From the NCBI GenBank assembly GCA_021234155.1, contig JAJEKV010000014.1, forward strand, positions 12,377,836 to 12,441,835: a stretch of 64,000 bases of DNA, read 5' to 3'. This document shows positions 10,887-22,746 of this stretch, one piece after another (position 1 is the stretch's first letter; every line of letters begins with the position of its first letter). Made by a program: the position numbers and the translations under genes. Below the pieces are notes generated by a model. It ran no database searches. It was given only the letters and a program-made list of their open reading frames with translations, and was not told where the DNA came from. This DNA is from Isoetes taiwanensis (Eukaryota; Streptophyta; Lycopodiopsida; Isoetales; Isoetaceae).

Positions 10887-12756
10887 TGTGACGTTCCAGC
10901 ATAACATACGGTATGAATACGTATATTATACTGACACGTCACTAGTACATGTCGACTTAGACGACATGTACACGGTGATCGTAAAGGGTAGTACCCTAGG
11001 GTACGACCTTGTGAACCATTATATTGCACATGTTAAAGCAACATGTGGGTGAAAGCATGCTAGGGTGTACCATCTAAAGTTCTTTTTAGGGAGTGCAAAA
11101 CTACCCAAAAAAGTACCCAGCACTGGGTACTAGAAACTTGCATAAATGTCTCAATAAACAATAAGTTTGAGAGTTGATTCATTCATTTTAGTCTCCAATA
11201 GTATTGTTATCATCTATTATTATAGATTGACATGTTATTGACCTTCAATTCAAAATTTTTGGATTGATTTTAATGGGAAGAAAAAACAGAAAGTACCCAG
11301 TGCAGGTACTTTTGAGGGTTCCAAAAGTGGTACACCGTAGCATGCTTTCACCCATGTGAATATAATCCCTTTTTGCCACGTGGAAATGACCCATTGACCA
11401 AAAAGGGACCAGCCCTAAAAGCGTGGAGATAAAGGGGCATAAACCCTAAAAGGGAAACCCTTTCAGTTTCAGCCCCTGAGTCTCGGATTGGAGCAGCAGA
11501 GGACGCATTTCCGCCTGAACGGAAGCAGAGGAGTCGGATTTCCTAGGTTGCAGCTCCATCCAAGATCAGCAGACCCGAGATCAGCAGCATGGATGCTTTC
11601 AGAGGAGTGGGAGCCAGCCAAGAAGCGGGTTAGTGGTTGATTCGATAGTTAGATCCGAGTTTTCAGCCCTCATTCCATAGGATTAGTATTCATTCTTAGC
11701 TATAGGCGACCCCTACAGCCTAAAAATGATAGACACTAACAAAGGAACCTAACCATGTATGATTAGGTAGATTAGAATAGATGTATTCTATTATTTCAGT
11801 TCTGTTGTGATGATGTTTTGACATTCTATGCGCCACTCTTGTGTATTGGGAAGGGGGATAGAGACCCAGAGCCCAAGTAGTTGGATGATCCTAGTATTAG
11901 CCCATTAATTCCCAATTAATGCGGCCCGTGCACAGGAGCCCGCCTGGTTGTGGGTGGAGGGATCCGACCGGCTGTTAAGGAAGAACATGTCCCTACACAG
12001 ACTGACCCCTCTGGTGTGTAAGGCCTACCCGGGGTCTCCGCAGGCTAGGCTTAATGGCTTGTCACTGCGTGTGGGCAAGGCATGAGCTCGACACTCGTGG
12101 GGTGATGCGTCACCTTCCAGTGAGTTGAAGTCGAATAAGAGCAGTGGCTCTCTAGCCGCCTGTGAAGGGCATGGATGCTTCTGGAGGGGAGGTGACTTCC
12201 CTCCTGCCTGGGAGATGTAACCCAGTAGTAGTAGCCCCTCTGGCTATTCACCCGGCAGGCTACGGTTAGGTCCCAAAGCTTTTCAACCTATTCTGCAAAG
12301 TGTGCACGGGAGGGGCGGATGGAGTGGACTACCCAACGACCATGTTCCTATGCCAGCCAAATCCATTTGCCATGAATTCTGTCTGCATTGCCATCTGGAG
12401 ACCCAAGCCGTCAGTCTTTTCCCATGAGTCTGAGCCTGGGTAGGATTTCCCCATGTTATGTTGATGTACTGATGTGTTGTTGCAGCTACTGTGATATGGT
12501 GGACCACCCTTCGAGGTGGGTATGTTATTGTTGCTTGATGTCATGTGCTCATGTTTTGTTTACGCTTCCGCAGCTAGATCGATCCCGAGGGAGACGAGAT
12601 GAATGACACGTCCATTCTTCCCCGTCGGGTTCTTGGCCACCATCAAGAGCCCGATGTTAGGTGGACGGCCTCACGTCAGCGAGCAGATGCTGATTTGAGG
12701 GATGATCTCCAGTTGGTATACGATCGGGGCATCGTATATGAGCTGGGGCCGTCACA
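10887..12756 (+). repeat. 5' LTR of element C (carries a MITE)
   Basis: 1870 bp with termini TGTGACG/CGTCACA. It is 300 bp longer than the 3' LTR because of a 305-bp insertion plus its target duplication (11048-11358), minus an 11-bp block present only in the 3' copy near 20258. Its first 160 bases are rich in inverted repeats, for example GTACATGTCG at 10947 and CGACATGTAC at 10964. Confidence 0.92.
11048..11352. mobile_element. MITE inserted in the 5' LTR of C
   Basis: A 305-bp AT-rich element with terminal inverted repeats GGTGAAAGCATGCTAGGGTG and the near-complementary GTAGCATGCTTTCACC. It is flanked by CATGTG on both sides (11042-11047, 11353-11358), and the 3' LTR has a single uninterrupted CATGTG at the same place. 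The exact duplication length (4 to 6 bp) is ambiguous because the element ends overlap it. The superfamily is not clear. It is absent from the 3' LTR, so it came in after C. Confidence 0.85.
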
Positions 12757-12757
12757 A

Positions 12758-12769
12758 TGGTATCAGAGC
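12758..12769 (+). promoter_or_regulatory. Primer-binding site of element C, tRNA-iMet type
   Basis: TGGTATCAGAGC is the standard plant initiator-Met primer site. It lies one base after the LTR end. Confidence 0.9.
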
Positions 12770-13013
12770 TTTGATCTTTGCAGACCAGGATCGAGCACTG
12801 ACCGTAATCCTATAGGAACTAACTAATCTAGACATTCAGTCTTGGAGATAAAAGCCCAAGCACGAACCTCGAGTAGTGGGAAATTTTTTTCTTTCCCAGG
12901 GTAGAGTTAGTAAGTATCTAGAATTAGGATAATTAGAGAACATAATTAAGATGAAATAGACATGAGAAAAGTTTCCTAGGACAGCCTAATAAATTTTAGT
13001 CACTTTTTAGCCG

Positions 13014-14093
13014 ACACCTCCAAGGGTGCGCCAGGAGCATGTTAGGTCCATACCTAATTGGTCTCTCGCGCACTCTTAGAGGGGTCACCCCATATGAGCC
13101 CTAGAACTTGGCCTTAGGAGCCCCAAATGGTAAAATAAAAGATGATTGTATGTTAAAACACAGAAAAACATTAAGTAAAAGTCATTTTGGAGCAACACCT
13201 CTAAGGGTGCGCCAGGGCATAGTTAGGTCATGACCTAACACCCTCCTCGCGCACACTTGGAGGGGTCCCCTAAAAGTGACCTCGGAATTTGATTAAAACT
13301 TACTCAATTTGTAAAAGTAATAATAGAATCTTGTTTAGAATGATTAAATTAGTGGGAAACGCATGTTAAATTGTGTAAATTGGATAAGTTTAGAGCAGAA
13401 AGGGACAACACCTCTAAGGGTGCGCCAGGGCATAGTTAGGTCTGGACCTAACACCCTCCTCGCGCATGCTTAGAGGGGTTCGAGAGAAAATAGTTGAAGA
13501 AGACCTAGCTTCGATTCGAGATATGGAGGATTTCATCAACAAACCAAGAAATTAAGCAAGGCAGAGATGGAGGTCGTGCAACACTTTGAAGACTCATTGG
13601 CGTGCACGCTCCACGCAAAAGACACCGAAAGACATGAGACTGGCGAAGTACATCAAGAGGACAGATAAATAGAACAGAAGCTACTTTTTGTAACTAACAG
13701 GCTTATATTTAATGTATGAAAATTTTGAATAAAAAGGATATGTAGATGTTTAAATGTGCATTGGAATAAGTATAATAGTAGTTAAGGAGCAAATGTGATT
13801 TTGGCCAACACCTCTAAGGGTGCGCCAGGGCACAGTTAGGTCTAGATCTAACACCCTCCTCGCGCACTCTTAGAGGGGTCCAGCCAACTGGGCCCTTGAT
13901 CAGCCACTTGCCTGCTCCAAATGAAGTAAATAAGCAAAGAAACCTGCAGTTAAGAAGAAAATAAGTAGGAATTCACGTCTTTGAACTTGTTCTTGGCACC
14001 CATTAGGCATAGGTAGGCCAACACCTCCAAGAGTGCGCCAGAGGCCACTTAGGTCCCAACCTAACACCCTCCTCGCGCACTCTTAGAGGGGTC
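13014..14093 (+). repeat. Array of five hairpin repeats in the leader of C
   Basis: Five copies of a 73-74 bp unit lie at 13014-13086, 13194-13267, 13407-13479, 13807-13880 and 14020-14093. Each starts ACACCTCYAAGRGTGCGCCA and ends CGCGCRYNCTTRGAGGGGT. These arms pair, and an inner pair GTTAGGTC/GACCTAAC pairs again in most copies. Spacing is 180, 213, 400 and 213 bp, so one unit may be missing from the 400-bp gap. The spacers are not repeated. The position right after the primer site suggests an RNA-level role such as packaging or dimerisation (inference). Confidence 0.85.
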
Positions 14094-15540
14094 CGATTTT
14101 CCAAACCCCATAACTTGAGCTACAGAGCTCTAAATCGCCTGAAATTTGTTGCAATAGGACCGTTAGACAGCCTAGAATCCATTTATGACCTCAAATTAGG
14201 CTAGAAATGTCAAACCCCAGCTCAAAATGACCAAAATTGCTCAAACCCTTGAATTGTTTTTCCAAACTGTGGTTTGTTAGTAAATAGAAGCATACCCCAT
14301 TAGTACCTCACAAGTATTGCTCTCGGCTCAAAGCTGATGCCTTGCTCCTAGATAGAAGTGCCCAAGAACACCCCTTTGTTATAGTCATCTAGACCTCAGC
14401 ATAGCAACCCAAGTCCAACTGTTGGTACATCACCTCTGCTCATGCCAAAGGCATAAACCTTGACCTAATTTTGTGTCCTTCTAATAGAGTTTGACTTTTA
14501 CAGCCGCCACACTGACACTCCCTATTGCCAAGATACCTAGAAAGGAGCTAGAGTCTAGAGCTGCCCAAGTCACTCCATGTGTAGAGATTGGACTCCCCCA
14601 AACCAACTTTGCTAGGACCTTCGAGTATGCCTCAAACATCAGGGAGGTTTTGCAAAACAACCCTCATTTCATGCCATACCACACGTCCTAATGTCCATAG
14701 ACTTGGAGATTATAGATATGTCTCCGGTAATGCTGCTCGAGCCATCTTGCTTGCTTATAGAGCCCAAAATGTTGTAGGAGAGCCCTTCAAGTGGACCCTT
14801 AGACTCTAGAATATACGAGCGTTGCTTTCGAAGTACAGGGCCAGAGCCACAGAAGAGCTAGAGACGCAACTTCTTGAAGACATCAAGGTCCCAGCCGATG
14901 TACAGACAGATAAGGAGAGGAGACCGAAAAGGCAGACCCAAGAGAGGGAAGCACGACGACAAACACCTCAACCGACAAACGAACAGGACACCACCGGCCT
15001 ATCACAATCTTCATCAAATGGGAAGAATATTTGGTAACCAATGGCATCAAGAATCTTCTAGATGTCAACCTCCCGGCTACCACGTCCACGAGCTCACATC
15101 AGAAAGAGGATCTCGACGCCTTCACCAACTCGACGCACATGAGTTTCAAATGGAAGAATGCAAGGCAGCAAAATACAGGTACAGGAAGACGTTAGACATC
15201 GATGCTGCGTTAGCATCACGAGCTAGGGCCAGAGGGCATAATCTTCCATCGAGGAGAGAAGTCAACGCGACACAGGAGCGTATAGAAACCGGAGGGAAGA
15301 CCACCACGACCTTGCAGCCCAGCAGCTCAAGCGAATGTCATGCAACGTCAACAAAAGAAGCAACCAAGATAGGCAACCACAAAGCACCTAAGGCTGACCA
15401 GGACGAGAGTCCAGTTCCCTTGCACCAGCAGGAGAACTTTCATCGGTTCCAAAAAGTAGGAGTACACGAGGGGGAGGAGACGCATATTAGGGAAGGAACA
15501 TCTCCGACTTGAAGGCCTATATCAGCATTAGGGGCAAGAT
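14094..15540 (+). pseudogene. Degenerate, unrecognised reading frames in element C
   Basis: Overlapping short open frames (14491-14691, 14822-15037, 14874-15512) have a plausible hydrophilic composition, including KIPRKELESRAAQ and a Lys/Arg/Gln-rich stretch around 14880-14960. They sit where gag would start in a coding LTR element. I cannot match them to any Gag, and no zinc knuckle is visible. They may be remnants of a gag-like gene or chance frames. The stretch 14094-14490 shows nothing. Confidence 0.35.
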
Positions 15541-18500
15541 CAAGGAGGAGATTATTCCGCTCGAACAAGAATTCCGGACCCAGAAACACCTAGAAACCAA
15601 AGGAGGAACGACCCGACATCAACGAACCAACTAAGAAGATGGAGATGCACTTACGAAAGGCACTGCGACGAGGAGATATGCCTTCAACAACTAGGTGATG
15701 GCTTCGTCAGGTACTCCTACCAGTAATTAGAAGAGAGGAAGCCGATCATATCTCCGACATGTGGCACGTCAAATGCCCAAGGTAGAAGCACTCGGCACCT
15801 TAACGACAAGATAGCAACTGAAGCACCTTCGGCAAAAAGAGAGTTCAAGATAATAGCCAGGCTATTCAACGACAAGAGTATATCTAAGGCAGGTATTTCT
15901 TCAACTCAAGGGTCAAGCTGCGCAGATATAAGGATCCATCATCCCGACAATATAGCCAGCAGGGAGGAGAGCCATGAAGCTTTACTTGACAGAGAGACCG
16001 ACATGCATAGAGGGACAAAGGTCAGGAACTGAAAGCTGGAGAAGTGCTAGCAACCGACTTATTCCACGAGCTCCCTAGAGGCAACAGGAGGATCAAAACT
16101 GACGGGCACAATCGAAACCACCGGAGGGTACCTCAAGACAAGAAGACGGCATAGCACTGAGGAACGTGACAATGTCCAAGCCATGTGACTGAGGGGATCA
16201 AACAAGGAAGATTAGAAGCTCGATGGAGAAGCAATTAGGTGAGGCGAGGCGAGCCGATAACTTGCACGCGGACTTGCATGCAACTTGGTGAACCCAAGGA
16301 TGGACGATTCAAAGAACAACTGCAGAAGAGAACAACTCCAGAGGAGTATAGCCAAAGGAAGCGCGCACAGCATCAAGAGACGCCTCCAAATAGCTTCATA
16401 TATCATGAAGGGGGGAACAATTACCGCCCGAGAACAGGGTCAGGAAGCATACTGAAATGTTGAAGCATCAACGACCAGCACACCTTTAGTTAGAATGTGA
16501 TGCAAAGCGTGTTGTGCCATAGCCGACAAACATCGGAGGGCCCAAGTATATCAACAAGTTACCCCGGAGTACGAGCTAACGTACAAATAGGAGGATATAG
16601 ATCGTCAACACCATGGCACCGGGAGGAACACCGATGACATTACCAAGGAGTAGGTGTGCAACTCGAAGGGAGGCACAAGGGGGACTTAATAGCTCTATTA
16701 GTAATTGTAATTTTTGCATATATAGTTCCCTTGTTATTTCTTCCCTCCCATAGCGTAACAAATCAAACGAAGAGATGTCAGGCAAGTTGCAGGGGTGAAG
16801 CAATCAACATCTTCAACACTCCTCAAGCAACGCGATAACGACAAGAGGACTCGATGTATGAGACGTCGATGGAGTCGAGGAAACAATATCGGATATAGAG
16901 TCGTCCTTTAGCTGCCAAGACAAAGAGTTCAAGATGAAAGATCTTTTTCAACGGCGCCACCTTCAGGCTTTTGAAAAGCGGCATGGAAGATTTCAAGTGA
17001 CCAACTACACCATCAAAGACCAGCAAGGAGAGGCTTCTAAACGAACAAAGTCAACCTCTACATCAAGAGGAGCCACCGTCAAGGAGACCGAGGTATCGAG
17101 CGACTCGAAAGAACGTTACCTTGCTACTTCAAGCAGGCAACGAGTGGATGAGCTTCTAGCAAGCTCAGGGATCTAAGGCCATGGGGCCTAGTAGGTTAAA
17201 TGTACGGATGGCAACATCCATATTGGGATTAGAAGGCATTGCCGGATATTCTCGCTGAAAGGATTGCCCCAATATTGAGCTAAGCGTCAAGGATTGGGAA
17301 GGAAACGCATAGGAGTGACTAAAATTATACACGATTGTTAACTGTCATCCAACGTATTGAAACCACTTGGTGAGATTGATCTCCTCGCTAAGAAGGAATC
17401 ATTATTAGGATAATTGTTGACCATGTATAAATCTAGCACCTCCAAAAGAATAATCCAACTGAAAGAAAAGAAGTAATCTAACAAGTCCGGCCAACTTGTT
17501 ACGATGGCATCAATTCGATTGGTAGGAATATTTCAAGAGTTTAAATAGCTAAGAAAGGGGGAATCTCTAGAATATAAAAGAATAGTACATGCAAGGTACA
17601 TCTAAAATAAAAATTATAGTAATCAAATAGTCTTTGAGACAAAAGGAATTGTCATGATGACAAAACCTTGTGGTTTAGAATCGTTCTAACTAAGTAGGTA
17701 ACCCGTAACTATATTGAAATAAATGATAACATAATATGTGCATCCATCTTAGATGGTTATATATGTTATCTAAGGATAGTAAATTAATGCGCTAAGTAAG
17801 AAGCATATAACCTCTTAAGGGGAGAGAATAGATATGACGTTGTGTACAACGTCATTGAAGGGGTGCAGGACCATTTCTTTTCGAAGAAAGTGGAAGGGCT
17901 CAATCTTATGATTGAACATACTTGTATCGAATTGACCGACCCATAGAATAGAGTTCACTTCGGCAATGGCCGAAGCGAATAGAGCGTAAGATAGATAGAT
18001 ACCTTAGTGCTCAGGAGGCCTTCAACGTGCGAGACTGACGTGATAGCTAACTACACCAAGGAGGTGGAGCAAAAATAGGAGAGCAATGCAACGACCAAGT
18101 CATCTCCAAATTACTCCACGCCGGCTCAATGGGTGGATGCGCCCTAGCCTTAGGAAAGGTTTGCCCATGTGTAATAAGCTTTAATGTATCTTATTGACAA
18201 GTTAAATATAGATCCTAATAACCACATAGAATTTGTTGTACATATATGTATCATAGGGAAATAAGTTAAATAACAACGGTAATATGAGGTAGCATGTTAA
18301 TTAATCCTTGGCAAGGATGCAATTCCTTCCAAGGATAGCTATATAACCTCGGGTCCTTATAAATATAAATAGAAAATAGAATTCAGATATACTTAAGTGC
18401 ATCTTAGGGATATACTTCCAAGGGTAATGGAAGACCCAAGGAAGAGAATAAGAAGCACATCTAATTCTTGTGTATGATAATTAAAACCTTGTCTATGTAA

Positions 18501-19230
18501 CAATAGGTCTAAATCAGGGTTATTGTTTAAATAATCGCGACCTAAAAGTTGTTAAATATTGCAAAGCTAGAGTAAATATAATTGTACGATCGAAAGTAAT
18601 GTATCCAATACTATGATAATGTTAATTCATAAATATTACATTAGAGTAATTATGTTAATCGCATGCATTAAGGGAAGTCCAGCAGGATCGTGCAGGCGTC
18701 CAAGACTGTCATGTTTACTTAAAGACGTTAACGGATGCTAGCCGACATGCAACAGTTGATGGAGGAAGTACGAAGATATCCTCTCGCAGCAAGAGTTCTA
18801 GAATAGTTGTGATTTCTACCATTTAAACTAATCGCTTAAATTTTGTGTGAGATAGTAAGTATGTAATTATAGATATTGTAAAATTAATGCAGGATTTCAA
18901 GGTGCAAAGACTCGCAACACAAATTTTGTTATAACGTGTTGCAAGGGATGAGGAGTACCTTGGAAGTGTAAATTTTGTATGAAATTGATAAACTTTGATA
19001 AACTTAAATGTCGTATTAAGTAAGGCTAATAAGTACCTTGCTTTAATAGAGTTATGAATTGATAAGTTATTGGGATAATGCAATGTCCTAGTAATGTTTT
19101 AAAAATATTACCTTAGAGTAATTCTAATAATGGTGTAAGTATAATAGTAATAAATTGTATGCATCAAGTTGGTTGCAGGACAAGTAGATCCCAAGGTGGG
19201 GAGACTCCTGATGCTGCGGACAGCATCCAT
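15541..19230 (+). other. Non-coding interior of element C
   Basis: About 3.7 kb without a convincing open frame or domain motif on either strand. The left half (to about 17.2 kb) is richer in GA and may derive from coding sequence; the right half is AT-rich. I see no tandem array here. Confidence 0.6.
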
Positions 19231-19245
19231 TCAAGGTGGGGAGAA
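19190..19245 (+). promoter_or_regulatory. Duplicated polypurine tract before the 3' LTR of C
   Basis: CAAGGTGGGGAGA occurs twice, at about 19191 and 19233, the second directly touching the LTR. Between them GATGCTG-CGGA-CAGCATC forms a perfect small hairpin. The second copy is placed as expected for the plus-strand primer; the first may be a duplication. Confidence 0.7.
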
Positions 19246-20815
19246 TGTGACGTTCCAGCATAACATACGGTATGAATACGTATATTATACTGACACGTCA
19301 CTAGTACATGTCGACGTAGACGACATGTACACGGCGATCGTAAAGGGTAGTACCCTAGGGTACGACCTTGTGAACCATTATATTGCACATGTTAAAGCAA
19401 CATGTGAATATAATCCCTTTTTGCCACGTGGCAATGACCCATTGACCAAAAAGGGACCAGCCCTAAAAGCGTGGAGATAAAGGGGCATAAACCCTAAAAG
19501 GGAAACCCTTTCAGTTTCAGCCCCTGAGTCTCGGATTGGAGCAGCAGAGGACGCATTTCCGCCTAAACGGAAGCAGAGAAGTCAGATTTCCTAGGTTGCA
19601 GCTCCATCCAAGATCAGCAGACTCGAGATCAGCAGCATGGACGCTTTCAGAGGAGTGGGAGCCAGCCAAGAAGCGGGTTAGTGGTTGATTCGATAGTTAG
19701 ATCCGAGTTTTCAGCCCTCATTCCATAGGATTAGTATTCATTCTTAGCTATAGGCGACCCCTACAGCCTAAGAATGATAGACACTAACAAAGGAACCTAA
19801 CCATGTATGATTAGGTAGATTAGAATAGATGTATTCTATTATTTCAGTTCTGTTGTGATGATGTTTTGACATTCTATGCGCCACTCTTGTGTATTGGGAA
19901 GGGGGATAGAGACCCAGAGCCCAAGTAGTTGGATGATCCTAGTTTTAGCCCATTAATTCCCAATTAATGCGGCCCGTGCACAGGAGCCCGCCTGGTTGTG
20001 GGTGGAGGGATCCGGCCGGCTGTTAAGGAAGAACATGTCCCTACACAGACTGACCCCTCTGGTGTGTAAGGCCTACCGGGGGTCTCCGTGGGCTTGGCTT
20101 AATGGCTTGTCACTGTGTGTGGGCAAGGCATGAGCTCGACACTCGTGGGGTGATGCGTCACCTTCCAGTGAGTTGAAGTCAAATAAGAGCAGTGGCTCTC
20201 TAGCCGCCTGTGAAGGGCATGGATGCTTCTGGAGGGGAGGTGACTTCCCTCCTGCCTCATCGGGGCTAGGGAGATGCAACCCAGTAGTAGTAGCCCCTCT
20301 CGCTATTCACCCGGCAGGCTACGGTTAGGTCCCAAAGCTTTTCAACCTATTCTGCAAAGTGTGCACGGGAGGGGCGGATGGAGTGGACTACCCAACGACC
20401 ATGTTCCTATGCCAGCCAAATCCATTTGCCATGAATTCTGTCTGCATTGCCATCTGGAGACCCAAGCCGTCAGTCTTTTCCCATGAGTCTGAGCCTGGGT
20501 AGGATTTCCCCATGTTATGTTGATGTACTGATGTGTTGTTGCAGCTACTGTGATATGGTGGACCACCCTTCGAGGTGGGTATGTTATTGTTGCTTGATGT
20601 CATGTGCTCATGTTTTATTTACGCTTCCACAGCTAGATCGATCACGAGGGAGACGGGATGAATGACACGTCCATTCTTCCCCGTCGGGTTCTTGGCCACC
20701 ATCAAGAGCCCGATGTTAGGTGGACGACCTCACGTCAGCGAGCAGATGTTGATTTGAGGGATGATCTCCAGTTGGTATATGATCGGGGCATCGTATATGA
20801 GCTGGGGCCGTCACA
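19246..20815 (+). repeat. 3' LTR of element C
   Basis: 1570 bp, with the same TGTGACG/CGTCACA termini as the 5' copy. It lacks the MITE and has an extra 11 bp near 20258. It is followed by the AGTTC target duplication. Confidence 0.92.
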
Positions 20816-20834
20816 AGTTCTGAAATCCAGGAAG

Positions 20835-20852
20835 ATCTCGGTAGAACCTCCA
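20835..20852 (-). promoter_or_regulatory. Primer-binding site of element B, tRNA-Gln type
   Basis: The minus strand reads TGGAGGTTCTACCGAGAT, three bases from the LTR. One base (T for C) differs from the site in F. It is separated from the gag start by element C. Confidence 0.7.
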
Positions 20853-20855
20853 AGA

Positions 20856-22746
20856 TGTTGACCCTCAACCTGGCTAGAGAGTCAAACACAAGAAGCCAAC
20901 TTGAGTTTTGGGGTTAGAACCTCCAGATCACTTAAGGTGATCAGTCTACACAAGAATTTCTCAAAGAAAAAGCTCAAATATCAAGTATTCATACCTTTTC
21001 CAATTCAAGAATATGGAACCCTCACTCAAATTGATGTAGATCTTATAGGTGGATTGATTTCCAAGGTCAAATGATTGTGACTTGTACAGAAAAGTTATAG
21101 GCAAGCAAGGGAGAAGATCTTGACCAAGTCTGCGATCTAATCTGCAAGATATTTTATCTTAAAGTTGGGTCAATTTTTGGTCAATACCAGTCAAAACTAC
21201 AGACAGATCTCAGAATTTTGTAACTTGAATTGCAGAGGGAATTTTTGAGAGATTCCAAAACTGAGGTGAAGTATAAATCCCAAAGGTGAGGGGCATGCAA
21301 TCAAATCATATTTTGGATCATTAAAACTAATTTTTTGGCACTGTTTTGTGAATAACAGTCTAAAATTGTATCAGACAGAATGTAAAAAATGATAACTTGA
21401 GTTTGGAATGGTTTTTTTTCGAACTTTTTGTGCACACAGGTGCAAATATGATGGGAAAAGAAGGGCAAGTGGTCGTATGCAAGAAAAAATGATGGAATTT
21501 CTTACTGTAAAAATGTTTGTGTGGCAAAAATACTAAAAGATCATGACGGTCAACTTTTTAAGCACTTGGTAGGCAATTTTCATTGATATGAAGGTAATAC
21601 AAGATGAATAGAGGTCTCGGGATCATAAATCAATCATCAAACTATCTCAGGAGGTCATAAAATAATATCATAACAGGAATATCAGTCCAATTTTCTCAAA
21701 TCGAACTGTGGAACACTCAGATACTTCATAAACGTCTTCAGATCATGCTCAGCATGTATCAATGTTGAGGTTTGATGCATCTGGGCCTTTAAAAATCTTC
21801 TGTCATTGTTTTCCCAGTATATATGTTTAGGTTTAACGGTTCCGGCATCTTAGAGCTTAAGTTTAGGCTTGATAGGATGCTTAAGGGCGAGAATACAGAA
21901 ATAGATAATTTTCAGAGCCTAATGATTCCATTCCGGCGTGATTCGAGCAGGTTTCCAAACTTAGGGTTCTTCGATAGTATTTTTCCAGAAATTTCGCGAT
22001 ACGGTGGCCATATTTTTTGGGGTATAAACTGAGAATATGCTGTATTTAGCAATTTCGAAAAGCTAGGCCATGGTTCAAAAGATACCCAAAAATAATTATG
22101 AAGCTTTTGATCATTTGGGCCTATGGTAACCCTAATCTTTTGGGGAATATTCTAGGTAGATACATAACTGGAATATTCCATGGGGGATATTTGGGTGGCA
22201 TGGGTACTTAGGGCACAATGAAGCAAGGGGGTATAAGAGATTGTAAATAAGAGTTAGGCTAAGGGCATTTGCAAGGGTATGATATGGGGAATGAAAATAA
22301 AGAAACAAGATATGAAATAGGTAGGACATCCCATGGGGGAAATAAAATGCATTAAAAAAGGACTTAGGCAAAGCAAAATATGATTTGCAAAAGGTGAGCA
22401 AGGAAGAATATGAGTATAAGGGAAAATGACTAGGGAAAATTCAAAAGGGGAGGTAAGAATATGGTATGGGGGTGGAATAAAAATGGCTAAGGGATGGAAC
22501 CAAGTACCATGGGATCTTCCAAACTCTAACTTCCAATCTTCAAAAAGCATCTTCCAATCTTCTTTAACCCAACATCTTTTTGACTAGCTTTGACCTCAAA
22601 TGAAGTATTCCTTATGGGAGTTGACCTTGAAGATAAATATCCTTTGACCTTCACACCAATGTTGACTACCAAGTTCTCCTTTGATTTAGCCTTCCTAACT
22701 TTAACATATGAACCAACAATTAGTATGTTGCCCTTTGGGGGCAACA
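20856..22746 (-). repeat. 5' LTR of element B
   Basis: 1891 bp, TGTTG...CAACA, nearly identical to 2542-4433. The primer site lies on its left, so for the minus-strand element it is the 5' LTR. Confidence 0.9.

Larger units (their letters stand above)
10887..20815 (+). mobile_element. LTR retrotransposon C, large non-coding derivative
   Basis: Both LTRs run TGTGACG...CGTCACA, and the element is flanked by the 5-bp duplication AGTTC (10882-10886 and 20816-20820). A TGGTATCAGAGC primer site follows the 5' LTR and a purine tract precedes the 3' LTR, so the ends are complete. The 6.5 kb interior has no recognisable protease, RT, RNase H or integrase on either strand. This matches the description of a large retrotransposon derivative that depends on another element's proteins. 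By eye the LTRs differ at only one or two bases per hundred, so insertion was recent. It sits one base upstream of the gag ATG of element B. Confidence 0.93.
2542..22746 (-). mobile_element. Gypsy LTR retrotransposon B (Tat-like), with element C nested inside
   Basis: The LTRs at 2542-4433 and 20856-22746 are nearly identical and both run TGTTG...CAACA. The order on the minus strand is 5' LTR, tRNA-Gln-type primer site, gag, protease, RNase H, reverse transcriptase, degenerate RNase H, integrase, 3' UTR, 3' LTR. With C (and one copy of its TSD) removed, the element is about 10.3 kb. The 5-bp flanks, GATTG on the left and ATAAG on the right, do not match, so the ends may come from recombination between copies. 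A stop in gag, a stop in RNase H, frameshifts in pol and a LINE fragment in the integrase tail make it non-autonomous. Confidence 0.9.

Noticed and set aside
12758-12769. tRNA gene fragment
   Set aside because: It is only the 12-nt complement of a tRNA 3' end, placed at an LTR boundary, so it is a primer-binding site.
12051-12826. Several short open frames in LTR C, repeated in the 3' LTR
   Set aside because: They are duplicated because the LTRs are duplicated, have no domain, and are on both strands at once.
13014-14093. CRISPR-like array of palindromic repeats
   Set aside because: Units are 73-74 bp, spacers are 106-327 bp and irregular, units vary, and it lies in the leader of a eukaryotic LTR retrotransposon.
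16239-17176. Possible coding exons in element C
   Set aside because: Frames are short, on both strands, and do not resemble any retroelement or host domain that I know.
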